Source of the DNA: CADEFQ01 sp050249415
GTDB lineage: Bacteria; Pseudomonadota; Gammaproteobacteria; Steroidobacterales; Steroidobacteraceae
Assembly (NCBI GenBank): GCA_050249415.1
Contig: JBFWQO010000005.1
Span: forward strand, 200,179 to 264,178
Length of the DNA stretch: 64,000 bases
Direction of reading: 5' to 3'
The stretch's first letter is position 1. Every line of letters starts with the position of its first letter. The notes beneath the pieces are model-generated. The model worked only from the letters and a program-made list of their open reading frames with translations, did no database searches and was not told the DNA's origin. Position numbers and translations under genes: made by a program. This document shows, piece by piece, positions 1 to 7,828 of the stretch.

Positions 1-774
1 GGGCGTTTCTGGCAATACGCGCTGTCGCCCGAGAACGAGGCACGCTCGATCGCCGATCGGGTCGTGAGCCAGGGACAGCGGCGCGGCATCGCGCTCGTGC
101 CGAGCGGCGAATGGGGAGCGCGCGTGCTCGCCGCGTTTCGCGAGCAGCTGCTCGCAGGCGGCGGCGAGCTCGTCGGCAGCGCCACGTACTTCCCGGCCGA
201 GAACGACTATTCGGCCGCGATCACCGACGTGCTGCGCATCGACGCGAGCAAGGCGCGCCACCGCCGCCTCGAGCGCACGCTCGGCACGCGGCTCGCATTC
301 CAGCCGCGCCGCCGCGCCGATGCGGACTTCATCTTCGCGCCGGCCCAGGCGCAGATCGAGCGGCAGCTGCGCCCGCAGCTGCGGTTCCACTACGCCAGCG
401 ACCTGCCGACGTATTCGACATCGGACGCCTACGAGCCGGACCCGGCCGCAAACCTCGACCTCGAGGGCCTGATCTTCCCGGACATGCCCTGGGTGTTCGG
501 TGTCGGGGCGCGCACGGCCGCCGTGCGCGATGCGTTGATCGCCGCCTGGGGAGAGAACGGTGCGGCACGCGGCAAGCTGTTCGCCTTCGGCTACGACGCG
601 TATCAGCTGGGCCTCGCGCTGCCGGGCGGCAGCACGACCGACATCGACGGCCTCACCGGGAGGCTCCGCATCGAGGATGACCGGCGCGTGCGCCGCGAGC
701 TCGACTGGGCGCGGATCGTGAACGGCCGGCCACAGCTGCTCGACGCTGCCGCGGGGGATCCGGCGGCAAGGTAG
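1..774 (+). CDS. lpoA: LpoA/LppC-type penicillin-binding protein activator, 3' part
   Basis: This is the C-terminal 257 residues of an outer-membrane lipoprotein of the LppC family (PF04348), whose E. coli member activates PBP1a for peptidoglycan synthesis. The frame is open from base 1, and residues encoded before the first in-frame GTG (base 64) still fit the family (FWQYALSPENEA), so the gene is cut by the window edge and does not start at 64. The periplasmic-binding-protein-like fold is visible in IALVPSGEWGARV and in the segment ending FGYDAYQLGLALPGG. The usual neighbour, yraN, follows 19 bp downstream. The lipobox and TPR-like N-terminal half lie outside the window. Confidence 0.88.
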   Translation, partial: GRFWQYALSPENEARSIADRVVSQGQRRGIALVPSGEWGARVLAAFREQLLAGGGELVGSATYFPAENDYSAAITDVLRIDASKARHRRLERTLGTRLAFQPRRRADADFIFAPAQAQIERQLRPQLRFHYASDLPTYSTSDAYEPDPAANLDLEGLIFPDMPWVFGVGARTAAVRDALIAAWGENGAARGKLFAFGYDAYQLGLALPGGSTTDIDGLTGRLRIEDDRRVRRELDWARIVNGRPQLLDAAAGDPAAR

Positions 775-793
775 TGCCGCCGCGCCGCTCGCC

Positions 794-1153
794 ATGGATC
801 ATCTCGGGCGCGGGCGCGAAGCGGAGGAACGTGCGGTGCACTACCTCGAGGCGCAGGGCCTCACGATCCTCGCGCGCAACTTCCGTCGTCGCGCGGGCGA
901 AATCGACATCGTCGCGCAGGACGGCGGCACGCTCGCCATCGTCGAAGTGCGGGCCCGGTCGACGCGCGCCTGCGGCGGTGCCGCGGCGAGCGTCGGGCAC
1001 CGGAAGCGTCAGCGCCTGATCCGCGCAGCCCATCTGCTCCTCGCCGCGCACCCCGAGTGGCGGCGAATGCCCGCGCGCTTCGATGTGGTGATCGAGGAGG
1101 GAGACGGGGACGAGGCCCGAATGGAATGGATACGCCATGCGTTTACGCTTTGA
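794..1153 (+). CDS. yraN: YraN/UPF0102 family endonuclease-like protein
   Basis: A 119-residue protein of the YraN family (PF02021), a small restriction-endonuclease-like fold related to Holliday-junction resolvases. The nuclease-like core is visible: RNFRRRAGEIDIVAQD followed by AIVEVRAR, which supply the acidic and lysine-replacing arginine positions typical of the family. The N-terminal GREAEERAVHYLEAQG helix is also typical. It lies directly behind lpoA, as in many gammaproteobacteria, but the genes that usually follow (gmhA/diaA, BON-domain dolP) are absent. Instead the gene ends one base before a 7-bp repeat array. The biochemical role of the family is not settled. Confidence 0.9.
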   Translation: MDHLGRGREAEERAVHYLEAQGLTILARNFRRRAGEIDIVAQDGGTLAIVEVRARSTRACGGAAASVGHRKRQRLIRAAHLLLAAHPEWRRMPARFDVVIEEGDGDEARMEWIRHAFTL

Positions 1154-1184
1154 AGAGCGGCGAACGGCGAACGGCCAGAAGCGC
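1154..1184 (+). repeat. Heptamer repeat array, forward arm of element H1
   Basis: Immediately after the yraN stop codon there are copies of the 7-bp unit GCGAACG (gcgaacg gcgaacg) ending in GCCAGAAGCGC. The same unit and the same end appear inverted at 1483-1583, so this is one arm of an inverted element of about 430 bp. Confidence 0.75.
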
Positions 1185-1482
1185 GCGTGAGTTCCGTCGC
1201 GCCACGTTTCGCGCCGGCCCCGACGGGTTGCCATCCCGGCGGGCAGAGCATGAAGTTCCGCGGCGAGTTCGCGCCATGCGTGTACCGGGTGCTCAATGAG
1301 TGGCCGGTGCCGGATTGGGTAAGGCGCGTGGCGGCGTAACGCGTACCGCATCCCCATGAGTACTACCGCGCACGCCGGGCGCCCGCTTTCCGCGAGAAAA
1401 TCCCGGTCGCGATCCCGGAATACAAGATTGAAGTCGGAGTCGGGCGGCAACGCAACCGTCGGTGGGTGCGCGCGTCGGCGCT
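1185..1482. other. Interior of heptamer element H1, no gene recognised
   Basis: Nearly 300 bp between the two heptamer arms. No ORF has a ribosome binding site or a recognisable family. One + strand frame (about 1345-1460) reads protein-like (PVAIPEYKIEVGVG) but is preceded by an in-frame TAA and has no start, so it could be a gene remnant or chance. Confidence 0.4.
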
Positions 1483-1583
1483 GCGGCGCTTCTGGCCGTT
1501 CGCCGTTCGCCGTTCGCCATTCGCCGTTCGCGCGAGCGTCGCGGCGCTTCTGGCCGTTCGCCGTTCGCTATTCGCCGCTCGCT
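1483..1583 (-). repeat. Heptamer repeat arrays, reverse arms of element H1
   Basis: Two consecutive arrays, each opening with GCGCTTCTGGC and continuing with CGTTCGC/CATTCGC/TATTCGC heptamers, i.e. the inverse complement of the array at 1154-1184. The second array runs up to the sspB stop codon (TAG, minus strand, 1584-1586 region). The heptamers differ at the last two bases (ACG, ATG, ATA), as in the second locus at 18 kb. Confidence 0.75.
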
Positions 1584-1988
1584 CTATTTGACTACTTTCA
1601 GTTGCGGCCTGCGCCCTGTCTCGTCCGTCGGCGTCGGCTTGGACGGCGGCGGCTCGGGCCCGCCTTCGTCGGTCGAGAACACCATGCCCTCGCCGCTTTC
1701 CCGCGCGTAGATGCCGAGCACGGCGCTCACCGGCACCTTCACGTGGTGCACGACCCCCGCGAACCGGGCGTCGAACTCGATCCACTCGTTGCCGAGCGCG
1801 AGCCGCTGCGTCGCCGACGTGCTGACGTTGAGCACGATCTTGCCTTCCTTGACGTACGCGCGCGGCACCTGCACGCCCGGGCGCCCGGCGTCGACGATCA
1901 CGTGCGGCGTGCCGCCGCTGTCGCTCACCCACTCGTGCATCGCCCGCAGCAGGTAGGGCCGGCGTTGCGGTTTCGTCGTCGTGCTCAT
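1584..1988 (-). CDS. sspB: ClpXP protease specificity-enhancing factor SspB
   Basis: SspB is the adaptor that delivers ssrA-tagged and other substrates to ClpXP. The protein has 134 residues: an N-terminal substrate-binding domain (RPYLLRAMHEWV through the LGNEWIEF and VPVSAVLGIYARE segments) and an acidic/proline-rich flexible linker. It ends in RRPQLKVVK, the C-terminal ClpX-binding tail typical of the family. The ATG at 1988 shares one base with the sspA stop codon (TGATG), so the two are translationally coupled in the conserved petABC-sspA-sspB order. Downstream it abuts the heptamer array rather than another gene. Confidence 0.93.
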   Translation of the reverse strand: MSTTTKPQRRPYLLRAMHEWVSDSGGTPHVIVDAGRPGVQVPRAYVKEGKIVLNVSTSATQRLALGNEWIEFDARFAGVVHHVKVPVSAVLGIYARESGEGMVFSTDEGGPEPPPSKPTPTDETGRRPQLKVVK

Positions 1989-2611
1989 CAGGCCACTCGC
2001 ATCTCTCGTTCGGCGCCCGTCAGGCTCGCGCGGAACCCGGGGCGCGGGAAAATGTTCGCCGCATACCGCATGATCGGCTGCGCTTCCTTCGGCAGGTCGA
2101 TGCCGTAATGCGGCAGGCGCCACAGTATGGGTGCAACGCAGGCGTCCAGCAGCGAAAATTCCGCCGACAGCAGGTACGGCCGCAGCTTGAACAGGTCCGC
2201 ACTCGCGACCACGGTCTCGCGCAACTGCCGTCGCAGCTGCCCCGCTTCGGCGCCTGCGGGGTTCGCATCGATGCCGCGCGCCGTCGCATACCAGTCGCGC
2301 TCGATCCTGTACATCGCGAGCCGCAGCGTGGCGCGATCCACCGGATCGATCGGCATCAGCGGCGGGTGCGGGTAGCGCTCGTCGAGGTACTCCGTGACCA
2401 CGCGCGCGTCGTACAGTACGAGATCGCGGTCCACGAGTGTCGGGACACTGTGATACGGATTGAGATCGAGCAGGTCTTCCGGCAGGCGCCCCGGCTCGAC
2501 GCCGACGACGTCGGCCGCGATCCCCTTTTCCGCGAGCACGATGCGCACCCGGTGGCTCCACGGGTCGTGGGGCGCCGAAAACAGAGTCAGCGCGGATCGA
2601 CGACTCGACAC
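1988..2611 (-). CDS. sspA: Stringent starvation protein A (glutathione S-transferase fold)
   Basis: SspA is a GST-fold protein that binds RNA polymerase and alters promoter choice under starvation and acid stress. The 207-residue protein has the thioredoxin-like N-terminal domain (TLFSAPHDPWSHRVRIVLAEKG; then NPYHSVPTLVDRD and YDARVVTEYLDERYPHPPLMP) followed by the all-helical C-terminal GST domain. A catalytic GST Cys/Ser is not evident, as expected for SspA. The start is a GTG at 2611, chosen because GGAGGG lies five bases upstream and no ATG is nearby. It lies 37 bp behind petC. Confidence 0.92.
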   Translation of the reverse strand: MSSRRSALTLFSAPHDPWSHRVRIVLAEKGIAADVVGVEPGRLPEDLLDLNPYHSVPTLVDRDLVLYDARVVTEYLDERYPHPPLMPIDPVDRATLRLAMYRIERDWYATARGIDANPAGAEAGQLRRQLRETVVASADLFKLRPYLLSAEFSLLDACVAPILWRLPHYGIDLPKEAQPIMRYAANIFPRPGFRASLTGAEREMRVA

Positions 2612-2648
2612 GCGGCCCTCCGTGGCGACCCGGTCCGCAGCCGGATCG

Positions 2649-3380
2649 CTAATGCACGTCCTTCCAGTACTCCTGCTTCAGCAGCCACGCGATGATGGTG
2701 AACAGCAGCAGGTACAGCACCACCCATATGCCGATCGTCGCACGCGACAGCTTCGCGGGCTCACCCGCATACTCGAGGAAGTTCACGGTATCGCGCACGA
2801 AGGCGTCGTACTGCGCGGCCGTGAGCTGTCCCGGCACGCCCTCCTCGAACTTCTCGAACGTCCCGTCCGTGGCGAACACGGCGTGCGGCACGCCCTGCAG
2901 GCCGGACAGCACGTGCGGCATCGCGGTACCGGGCAGCGCGAGATTGTTCGTACCGGTGGCCGCGGCCGCATCGGCGTAGAAGGTCTTCAGGAACCGGAAG
3001 ACATAGTCGGTGCCCTTCGAGCGCGTGATCAGCGACAGGTCGGGCGGAACGATGCCGAACGAGGCGTTCGCGAGGCTCTCGGGCATCGCGGTCGTGACGT
3101 AGTCCGTGATCTTCGCGCCGGGCGGAACCAGATTCGCCTTCATCACGTCGTCCGCGATGCCGAGGTCGGTGCCGATACGCTGGTAGCGCACGTACTTCAG
3201 CGAGTGGCAGCCGGCGCACCAGTTCATGAAGTTGCGCGCACCCCGCTGCAGCGAGGCCCGGTCGCCGAGCGCATTGCCGGCGTGCCACTGCTGCCAGGAG
3301 GCGGTTCCCTCGCCGCCCGCCGCGAAAGCGGCCGGCGCGGCCAGCGCCAGCACCGTCGCGATGATCGCAAGCTTACGCAT
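2649..3380 (-). CDS. petC: Ubiquinol-cytochrome c reductase, cytochrome c1 subunit
   Basis: Cytochrome c1 accepts electrons from the Rieske protein and passes them to soluble cytochrome c. The 243-residue precursor has a signal peptide (residues 1-21), a covalent haem site CAGCH (Cys55, Cys58, His59), and the distal Met ligand probably at Met154 in GTAMPHVLSG. A C-terminal membrane anchor spans about 214-232 and is followed by KQEYWKDVH. The start overlaps the end of petB by eight bases, so the bc1 subunits are co-translated. Confidence 0.96.
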   Translation of the reverse strand: MRKLAIIATVLALAAPAAFAAGGEGTASWQQWHAGNALGDRASLQRGARNFMNWCAGCHSLKYVRYQRIGTDLGIADDVMKANLVPPGAKITDYVTTAMPESLANASFGIVPPDLSLITRSKGTDYVFRFLKTFYADAAAATGTNNLALPGTAMPHVLSGLQGVPHAVFATDGTFEKFEEGVPGQLTAAQYDAFVRDTVNFLEYAGEPAKLSRATIGIWVVLYLLLFTIIAWLLKQEYWKDVH

Positions 3381-4635
3381 GATAGGTGACCCTCTCCGGC
3401 ACGGGCTTGACCGGGTCGATGCGCGTGTACAACGGCATCAGCACGAAGAACGCGAAGTACGTGGTCGTGAATATGCGCGCGAGCGTCACGTAGCGGCCCT
3501 CGGCGGGCTGCAACCCGAGATACATCAGCGCGAGGAACGACACGGTGAACACCGCGAGCGCGAGTTTCCAGATCCAGCCGCGGTAGCGGATCGATTTCAC
3601 CGGGCTGCGGTCGAGCCAGGGCAGGAACAGGTAGACGAGCACCGCCAGTCCCATCAGCAACGCGCCGAGGCGCTGGTCGGGGACGGCGCGCAGGATCGCG
3701 TAGAACGGCGTGAAGTACCACACCGGCGCGATGTGCTCGGGTGTCGAGAGCGCGTTCGCCGGCGTGAAATTGGGCCCCTCGAGGAACAGCCCGCCGAACG
3801 TCGGTACGAAAAACACGATGATCGCGAAGATCATCAGGAACACGCCGATGCCGACGATGTCCTTCAACGTGTAGTACGGGTGGAACGGAATACCGTCGAG
3901 CGGCTTGCCGTTCGCGCCGAGCTTCGCCTTGATCTCGATGCCGTCGGGGTTGTTCGAGCCCGTCTGGCGCAGCGCGACCAGATGCAGCACGATGAGCAGC
4001 GCGAGCGCGAGCGGCAGCGCGATCACGTGCAGCGCGAAGAACCGGTTCAGCGTCGCGTCGGCGATGCCGTAATCGCCGCGGATCCACTCGACGAGCCCGG
4101 GCCCGATGCCCGGAATCGTGCCGAAGAGATTCACGATCACCTGCGCGCCCCAGAAGGACATGTTGCCCCATGGCAGCACGTAGCCGAAGAACGCCTCGGC
4201 CATCAGCGCGAGGTAGATGCACATGCCGAACAGCCACAGCAGCTCGCGCGGCGCCTTGTACGAGCCGTACATCAGCGCGCGGTACATGTGCAGGTACACG
4301 ACGACGAAGAACAGCGAGGCACCCGTCGAGTGCATGTAGCGGATCAGCCAGCCCCACTCGACCTCGCGCATGATGTACTCGACCGAGTCGAACGCGGTCA
4401 ACTCGCCCGGCTTGTAGTTCATCGTGAGGAAGATGCCCGTGACGATCTGGATCACGAACACGAGGAGCGCGAGCGAACCGAAGAAGTACCAGACGTTGAA
4501 GTTCTTCGGCGCGTAGTAGCCGACGAGCTGGCTCTGCACGAACTCGTCGACCGGCAGGCGCTTGTTGAGCCAGGCGCGGAACCCGCCCCGGGCTGCGGCG
4601 CTTCCGGCGGCGCTGTTGGCGGCGTCCCCCATCAC
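3373..4635 (-). CDS. petB: Ubiquinol-cytochrome c reductase, cytochrome b subunit
   Basis: The 420-residue integral membrane subunit of the bc1 complex carries both haems b and the two quinone sites. Visible hallmarks are the paired helices with conserved His residues (WLIRYMHSTGASLFFVVVYLHMYR; RFFALHVIALPLALALLIVLHLVALR), the Qo-site motif region ending in GYVLPWGNMSFWGAQVI, and the C-terminal PEHIAPVWYFTPFYAILRAVP segment. The cytochrome b C-terminal domain is present, so this is the full-length fused bc1-type b, not a split b6/subunit IV. It is the middle gene of petA-petB-petC, with a four-base overlap with petA. Confidence 0.97.
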   Translation of the reverse strand: MMGDAANSAAGSAAARGGFRAWLNKRLPVDEFVQSQLVGYYAPKNFNVWYFFGSLALLVFVIQIVTGIFLTMNYKPGELTAFDSVEYIMREVEWGWLIRYMHSTGASLFFVVVYLHMYRALMYGSYKAPRELLWLFGMCIYLALMAEAFFGYVLPWGNMSFWGAQVIVNLFGTIPGIGPGLVEWIRGDYGIADATLNRFFALHVIALPLALALLIVLHLVALRQTGSNNPDGIEIKAKLGANGKPLDGIPFHPYYTLKDIVGIGVFLMIFAIIVFFVPTFGGLFLEGPNFTPANALSTPEHIAPVWYFTPFYAILRAVPDQRLGALLMGLAVLVYLFLPWLDRSPVKSIRYRGWIWKLALAVFTVSFLALMYLGLQPAEGRYVTLARIFTTTYFAFFVLMPLYTRIDPVKPVPERVTYHA

Positions 4636-5246
4636 GCAACTCCTTTCTGCCCGTCGACACCGATCACGAGGGTGTCGCCACGGAACTCGTACGGCGGTAC
4701 GACCAGATTCGCCGAGGCGGGCGAACCTTCGAATACACGGCCGGCCATGTCGAACTTCGAACCGTGGCAGGGGCAGAAAAAGCCGCCGGGCCAGTCGGCG
4801 CCGAGCGACTTGTCGCCGCGCTCGAAGTGTTGTTTCGGCAGGCAGCCGAGGTGCGTGCAGATGCCGACCAGCACGAGATAATCGGGCTTGATCGAGCGCA
4901 TCTCGTTCTGCGCATACTCCGGCTGGCTGGATTTCGACGAGGTCGGGTCCTTCAGCTGCGAATCGTTCCGCGGCAGCGTCGCGACCATTTCAGGCGTGCG
5001 GTGCACGACATAGATCGCCTGCTTGCGCCAGCTGGTCACGACCATCTGGCCGGGTTCGATCTTCGCGATGTCCACTTCGGTCGGCGCACCGAGCGCGCGC
5101 GCGCGTTCCGAAGGCAACCAGGACAGCAGGAACGGCGTGATCGCGAATCCGGTGCCCACCGCGCCGGTAGCGACGGTGGCGGCCGTCAGGAACCTGCGCC
5201 GGCTGTGATCGACTTCCTGATCATCGGCTACCGATATGTCGGTCAT
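4632..5246 (-). CDS. petA: Ubiquinol-cytochrome c reductase, Rieske iron-sulfur subunit
   Basis: A 204-residue [2Fe-2S] protein that takes electrons from ubiquinol in the bc1 complex. It has a twin-arginine type anchor (SRRRFLTAA, residues 15-23) with one membrane helix, then the Rieske fold with cluster ligands in CTHLGC (Cys130, His132) and CPCHGS (Cys158 or Cys160, His161); the other two cysteines form the disulfide. The ATG at 5246 is preceded by GGAG eight bases upstream. A TATAAT hexamer on the same strand lies about 80 bp upstream. It is the first gene of the bc1 operon. Confidence 0.97.
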   Translation of the reverse strand: MTDISVADDQEVDHSRRRFLTAATVATGAVGTGFAITPFLLSWLPSERARALGAPTEVDIAKIEPGQMVVTSWRKQAIYVVHRTPEMVATLPRNDSQLKDPTSSKSSQPEYAQNEMRSIKPDYLVLVGICTHLGCLPKQHFERGDKSLGADWPGGFFCPCHGSKFDMAGRVFEGSPASANLVVPPYEFRGDTLVIGVDGQKGVA

Positions 5247-5324
5247 CGAAGAGTCTCCACACATCCCCCGGGACCTGCGCTTGCTGCGCGGGAAAACCTT
5301 GTGACGTGCCCCGGGAAGCGGCGC

Positions 5325-5330
5325 ATTATA
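5325..5330 (-). promoter_or_regulatory. Probable -10 element of petABC
   Basis: On the minus strand the sequence reads TGTGTATAATGCGCC, a consensus TATAAT about 80 bp upstream of the petA start. No good -35 is seen at 16-18 bp, so strength and sigma factor are uncertain. It lies next to the start of the divergent protease gene at 5338. Confidence 0.45.
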
Positions 5331-5337
5331 CACAGGC

Positions 5338-6480
5338 ATGACCCGGCAGAGACTCGGCCGCGCATTCGTATTTCTCGCAGGATCGGTCGTCGGGGGCCTC
5401 GCGCTCGCGTTCGTGATCGTGTTCGTGCGACCCGACCTGCTACGGGAGCCGCTGCCCGCCACGACGCCGGGCGCCGCACCGGCCGCGTCGACAGCGCCGG
5501 CACCCGAGGCGGTGGCCAGCTATGCCGATGCCGTCGCCCGCGCCGCGCCGGCCGTCGCCAACATCTATTCCGAGCGCGTCGTGAAGGAACGGCTGCCGCC
5601 GACGACACTCGCCGAACTGTTCGGGGATGCCATGCCGCGCTACCGGCAGCGGATCGAGCAGACGCTCGGCTCGGGCGTCGTGATCGATACGGCCGGCCAC
5701 ATCGTCACCAACCACCACGTGATCGACAATGCCGAACGCGTCAGCGTGCAGCTCGCCGACGGCCGGCAGGCGGAGGCGAGCGTCGTCGGCCGCGATCCCG
5801 ACACCGACCTCGCGGTGCTCCGCGTGCAGCTCGGCCACATGCCGGTCATGCCGCTCGGGCGCTCCGACCAGCTGCGGGTCGGCGACGTGGTGCTCGCGAT
5901 CGGCAACCCGCTCGGCCTCGCGCAATCGGTGACCCAGGGCATCGTGAGCGCCACCGGCCGCGGCCAGCTCGGCGTCGCGACCTTCGAGAACTTCATCCAG
6001 ACCGACGCGCCGATCAATTTCGGCAACTCGGGCGGAGCGCTCATCAATTCCAGCGGCGAACTGGTCGGCATCAACACCGCCGTGCTCGCGAAGAACCTCG
6101 GCATCGAGGGCATCGGCTTTGCGATCCCGGTCAACCTCGTGCGCGGAGTGACCCGCGAAATCCTCGACCACGGCCGCGTGATCCGCGGCTCGATCGGCGT
6201 CGTTCTCGCGGAGGTCGATGCAAACCAGGCGCGGGCGCTAGGTCTGCCGCGTGCGGGCATCGTGATCACGAACCTGATCGCGGGGAGCCCCGCCGTCGCC
6301 GCGGGCCTGCGTCCCGGCGACATCGTCACGAGCGTCGCCGGCCATGCCGTTCACAGCCAGCAGGATGCGCTGACCCGCATCGCCGCGGCGAAACCGGGGG
6401 ACACGCTCGAGCTCGGGATCGTGCGGGCGGCGGGGGCCGTGCGGGTGTCTGTCAAGGTGACGGAGCGGCGTACGCAGTAG
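5338..6480 (+). CDS. degS: Membrane-anchored Do-like serine protease with one PDZ domain (DegS/AlgW type)
   Basis: A 380-residue HtrA-family protease acting in the periplasm. It has an N-terminal membrane helix (about residues 8-30) with no signal cleavage site, a trypsin-like domain and a single C-terminal PDZ domain (about 285-375). The catalytic triad is His127 (TNHHVI), Asp157 (DTDLAVL) and Ser231 (GNSGGAL). One PDZ plus an anchor is the DegS/AlgW arrangement, whose members cleave the RseA anti-sigma to release RpoE; DegQ/DegP have two PDZ domains and are soluble. No rseA is in the window, so substrate assignment is inference. Located divergently from petA. Confidence 0.85.
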   Translation: MTRQRLGRAFVFLAGSVVGGLALAFVIVFVRPDLLREPLPATTPGAAPAASTAPAPEAVASYADAVARAAPAVANIYSERVVKERLPPTTLAELFGDAMPRYRQRIEQTLGSGVVIDTAGHIVTNHHVIDNAERVSVQLADGRQAEASVVGRDPDTDLAVLRVQLGHMPVMPLGRSDQLRVGDVVLAIGNPLGLAQSVTQGIVSATGRGQLGVATFENFIQTDAPINFGNSGGALINSSGELVGINTAVLAKNLGIEGIGFAIPVNLVRGVTREILDHGRVIRGSIGVVLAEVDANQARALGLPRAGIVITNLIAGSPAVAAGLRPGDIVTSVAGHAVHSQQDALTRIAAAKPGDTLELGIVRAAGAVRVSVKVTERRTQ

Positions 6481-6491
6481 CGCAGGCACGC

Positions 6492-6726
6492 GGCGCGGGG
6501 GCGTGGCCACACGTCCGGCATCGCACGTTGGCGGCGCGGGGGCGCACCCACACGTCCGGCGCCTCGCGGGTCGAGCGCACCGCCTGCCGGCGGTGTTCCC
6601 TCGTCGCGGCGGCGCTCGGCGCATCGTGTCATCGGAATCCGGATGAAGAGCGGACGCCTCGCGCAGCTCGCCGCTCCTCGGCGCTCTCCACGCTCGTTAC
6701 CGGACGTGTGGCCACGCCCCCGCGCC
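6492..6726 (-). repeat. Family-1 structured repeat, unit i (solo)
   Basis: The element is bounded by 27-bp perfect inverted arms (6492-6518 and 6700-6726), with a second partial copy of the left arm at 6532-6559. Read on the minus strand it carries the family core GAGCGTGGAGAGCGCCGAGG. Further in are a pairing GCGGCG/CGCCGC stem and a small hairpin CACCGCC-tgcc-GGCGGTG whose sequence differs from that in other copies while pairing is kept. It fills most of the 351-bp gap between the protease and the next gene. Confidence 0.8.
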
Positions 6727-6831
6727 GTCAGCCTGTGTGCGCTGATCAGGTGTCGAAGCTGTGTTCCCGGGCGCTTCGAGGAGGAATTCGATGTGGATAG
6801 TTGGCCCGGAGGGGGGGGTTAGTATATAAAC

Positions 6832-7812
6832 ATGACATCTTCGGCCCACACGGAAGGCGGCAAGGTGCGAATCATCCGCGAACGCCTCTATGTCGGAATT
6901 ACGCTGATTGCCTGTGGACCATGGTGGGGCGCGAGCGCACACGCGGAGTGCGCGGACTCCGACTATGTCTCGGCGCGCCCGTCGCCGGCGTCGCCCGCGG
7001 GTTACTCCGCCATTACCGCAGTCCTGGGCTGCTACAGCGTGTTCACCGGCGACTTCGCCAACTGCGCGTTCACCTACAAGGTCGTCGGACTGGCGTATCC
7101 CGAGTCCGACCCGGGAAACAATGGTGGCCATGTCGGCCACACCGGTGTTCGACCCCTGGTGCTCGCGGATTCCCGCAACCCCGGCGGAGCGGTGCTCTAT
7201 CCGCGTGACGCGGACAGCAGTCCCCTTCGCGTCAGCGGGCAGACGCAGGAAGTCCCGCCGTTCCAGCAAGCGGTTCTCCGGCATCCCGCACCGCAGGTGT
7301 CGGGCCGGCTCGCGGTCGACATGACCATTACCGCGCCGCCCGGTCAGTTCTTCTGCTTTCTCGATCCCGCCGGGCGAACGCTGCTCACCTACGCGGTCAT
7401 CGACGTCGGCATTCCGGGACTCGAACCGTTGCCGCCTACCGGAACCGACTATCAGGTGATCCGGGGAGGAGTCGCCGAGCATCCGGATGGCACCAACGGC
7501 ACGTCTGGGACGCTTCGGAAGTTGCTCGAAATCGCGGGGTACTATCATTCTGCTGAGGGCAGCAAGCTCAGCGTCAATGATCTCAGCCTTCCAGCGGGAG
7601 GGCTCTTTGACATCAATTCCAACTGGCAGCCACCGCACGATACACACAGAGATGGCTTGGATTCGGATATCAATCGGCAGAATGTTGACGGGTCGTTCTC
7701 GTATTGCGAGGACGACGTTTCGCTCGCGTGGGCCGTCCAGAAGTCAGCCAATGGCCGTGCGCGGCCTTACCTGTACTGTGAAAAGCACGGTTTCAAGCAC
7801 ATCGACTTCTGA
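6832..7812 (+). CDS. Exported protein with MepA/LAS-like metallopeptidase motifs, function unknown
   Basis: A 326-residue protein with an N-terminal signal-like helix (ERLYVGITLIACGPWWGASAHA, cleavage predicted about residue 38). I do not recognise the family as a whole. Near the C-terminus there is an HRDGLDSDI segment resembling the H-x2-G-x-D-x-D zinc site of MepA/D-Ala-D-Ala peptidases (LAS group), and the protein ends in HGFKHIDF, which could supply the last His. This suggests, but does not prove, a murein or peptide hydrolase. GC is visibly lower than in neighbours, codon third positions are less GC-biased, and the gene sits inside a repeat-bounded islet. An alternative GTG start exists at 6865. 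Confidence 0.6.
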   Translation: MTSSAHTEGGKVRIIRERLYVGITLIACGPWWGASAHAECADSDYVSARPSPASPAGYSAITAVLGCYSVFTGDFANCAFTYKVVGLAYPESDPGNNGGHVGHTGVRPLVLADSRNPGGAVLYPRDADSSPLRVSGQTQEVPPFQQAVLRHPAPQVSGRLAVDMTITAPPGQFFCFLDPAGRTLLTYAVIDVGIPGLEPLPPTGTDYQVIRGGVAEHPDGTNGTSGTLRKLLEIAGYYHSAEGSKLSVNDLSLPAGGLFDINSNWQPPHDTHRDGLDSDINRQNVDGSFSYCEDDVSLAWAVQKSANGRARPYLYCEKHGFKHIDF

Positions 7813-7828
7813 CGATAGGGAGTGCGAG

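Noticed and set aside
6492..6726. Family-1 units as classical MITEs or IS remnants
   Set aside because: The inverted arms differ between copies while staying perfectly paired within each copy, unlike shared terminal repeats; no transposase fragment or obvious target duplication was seen.
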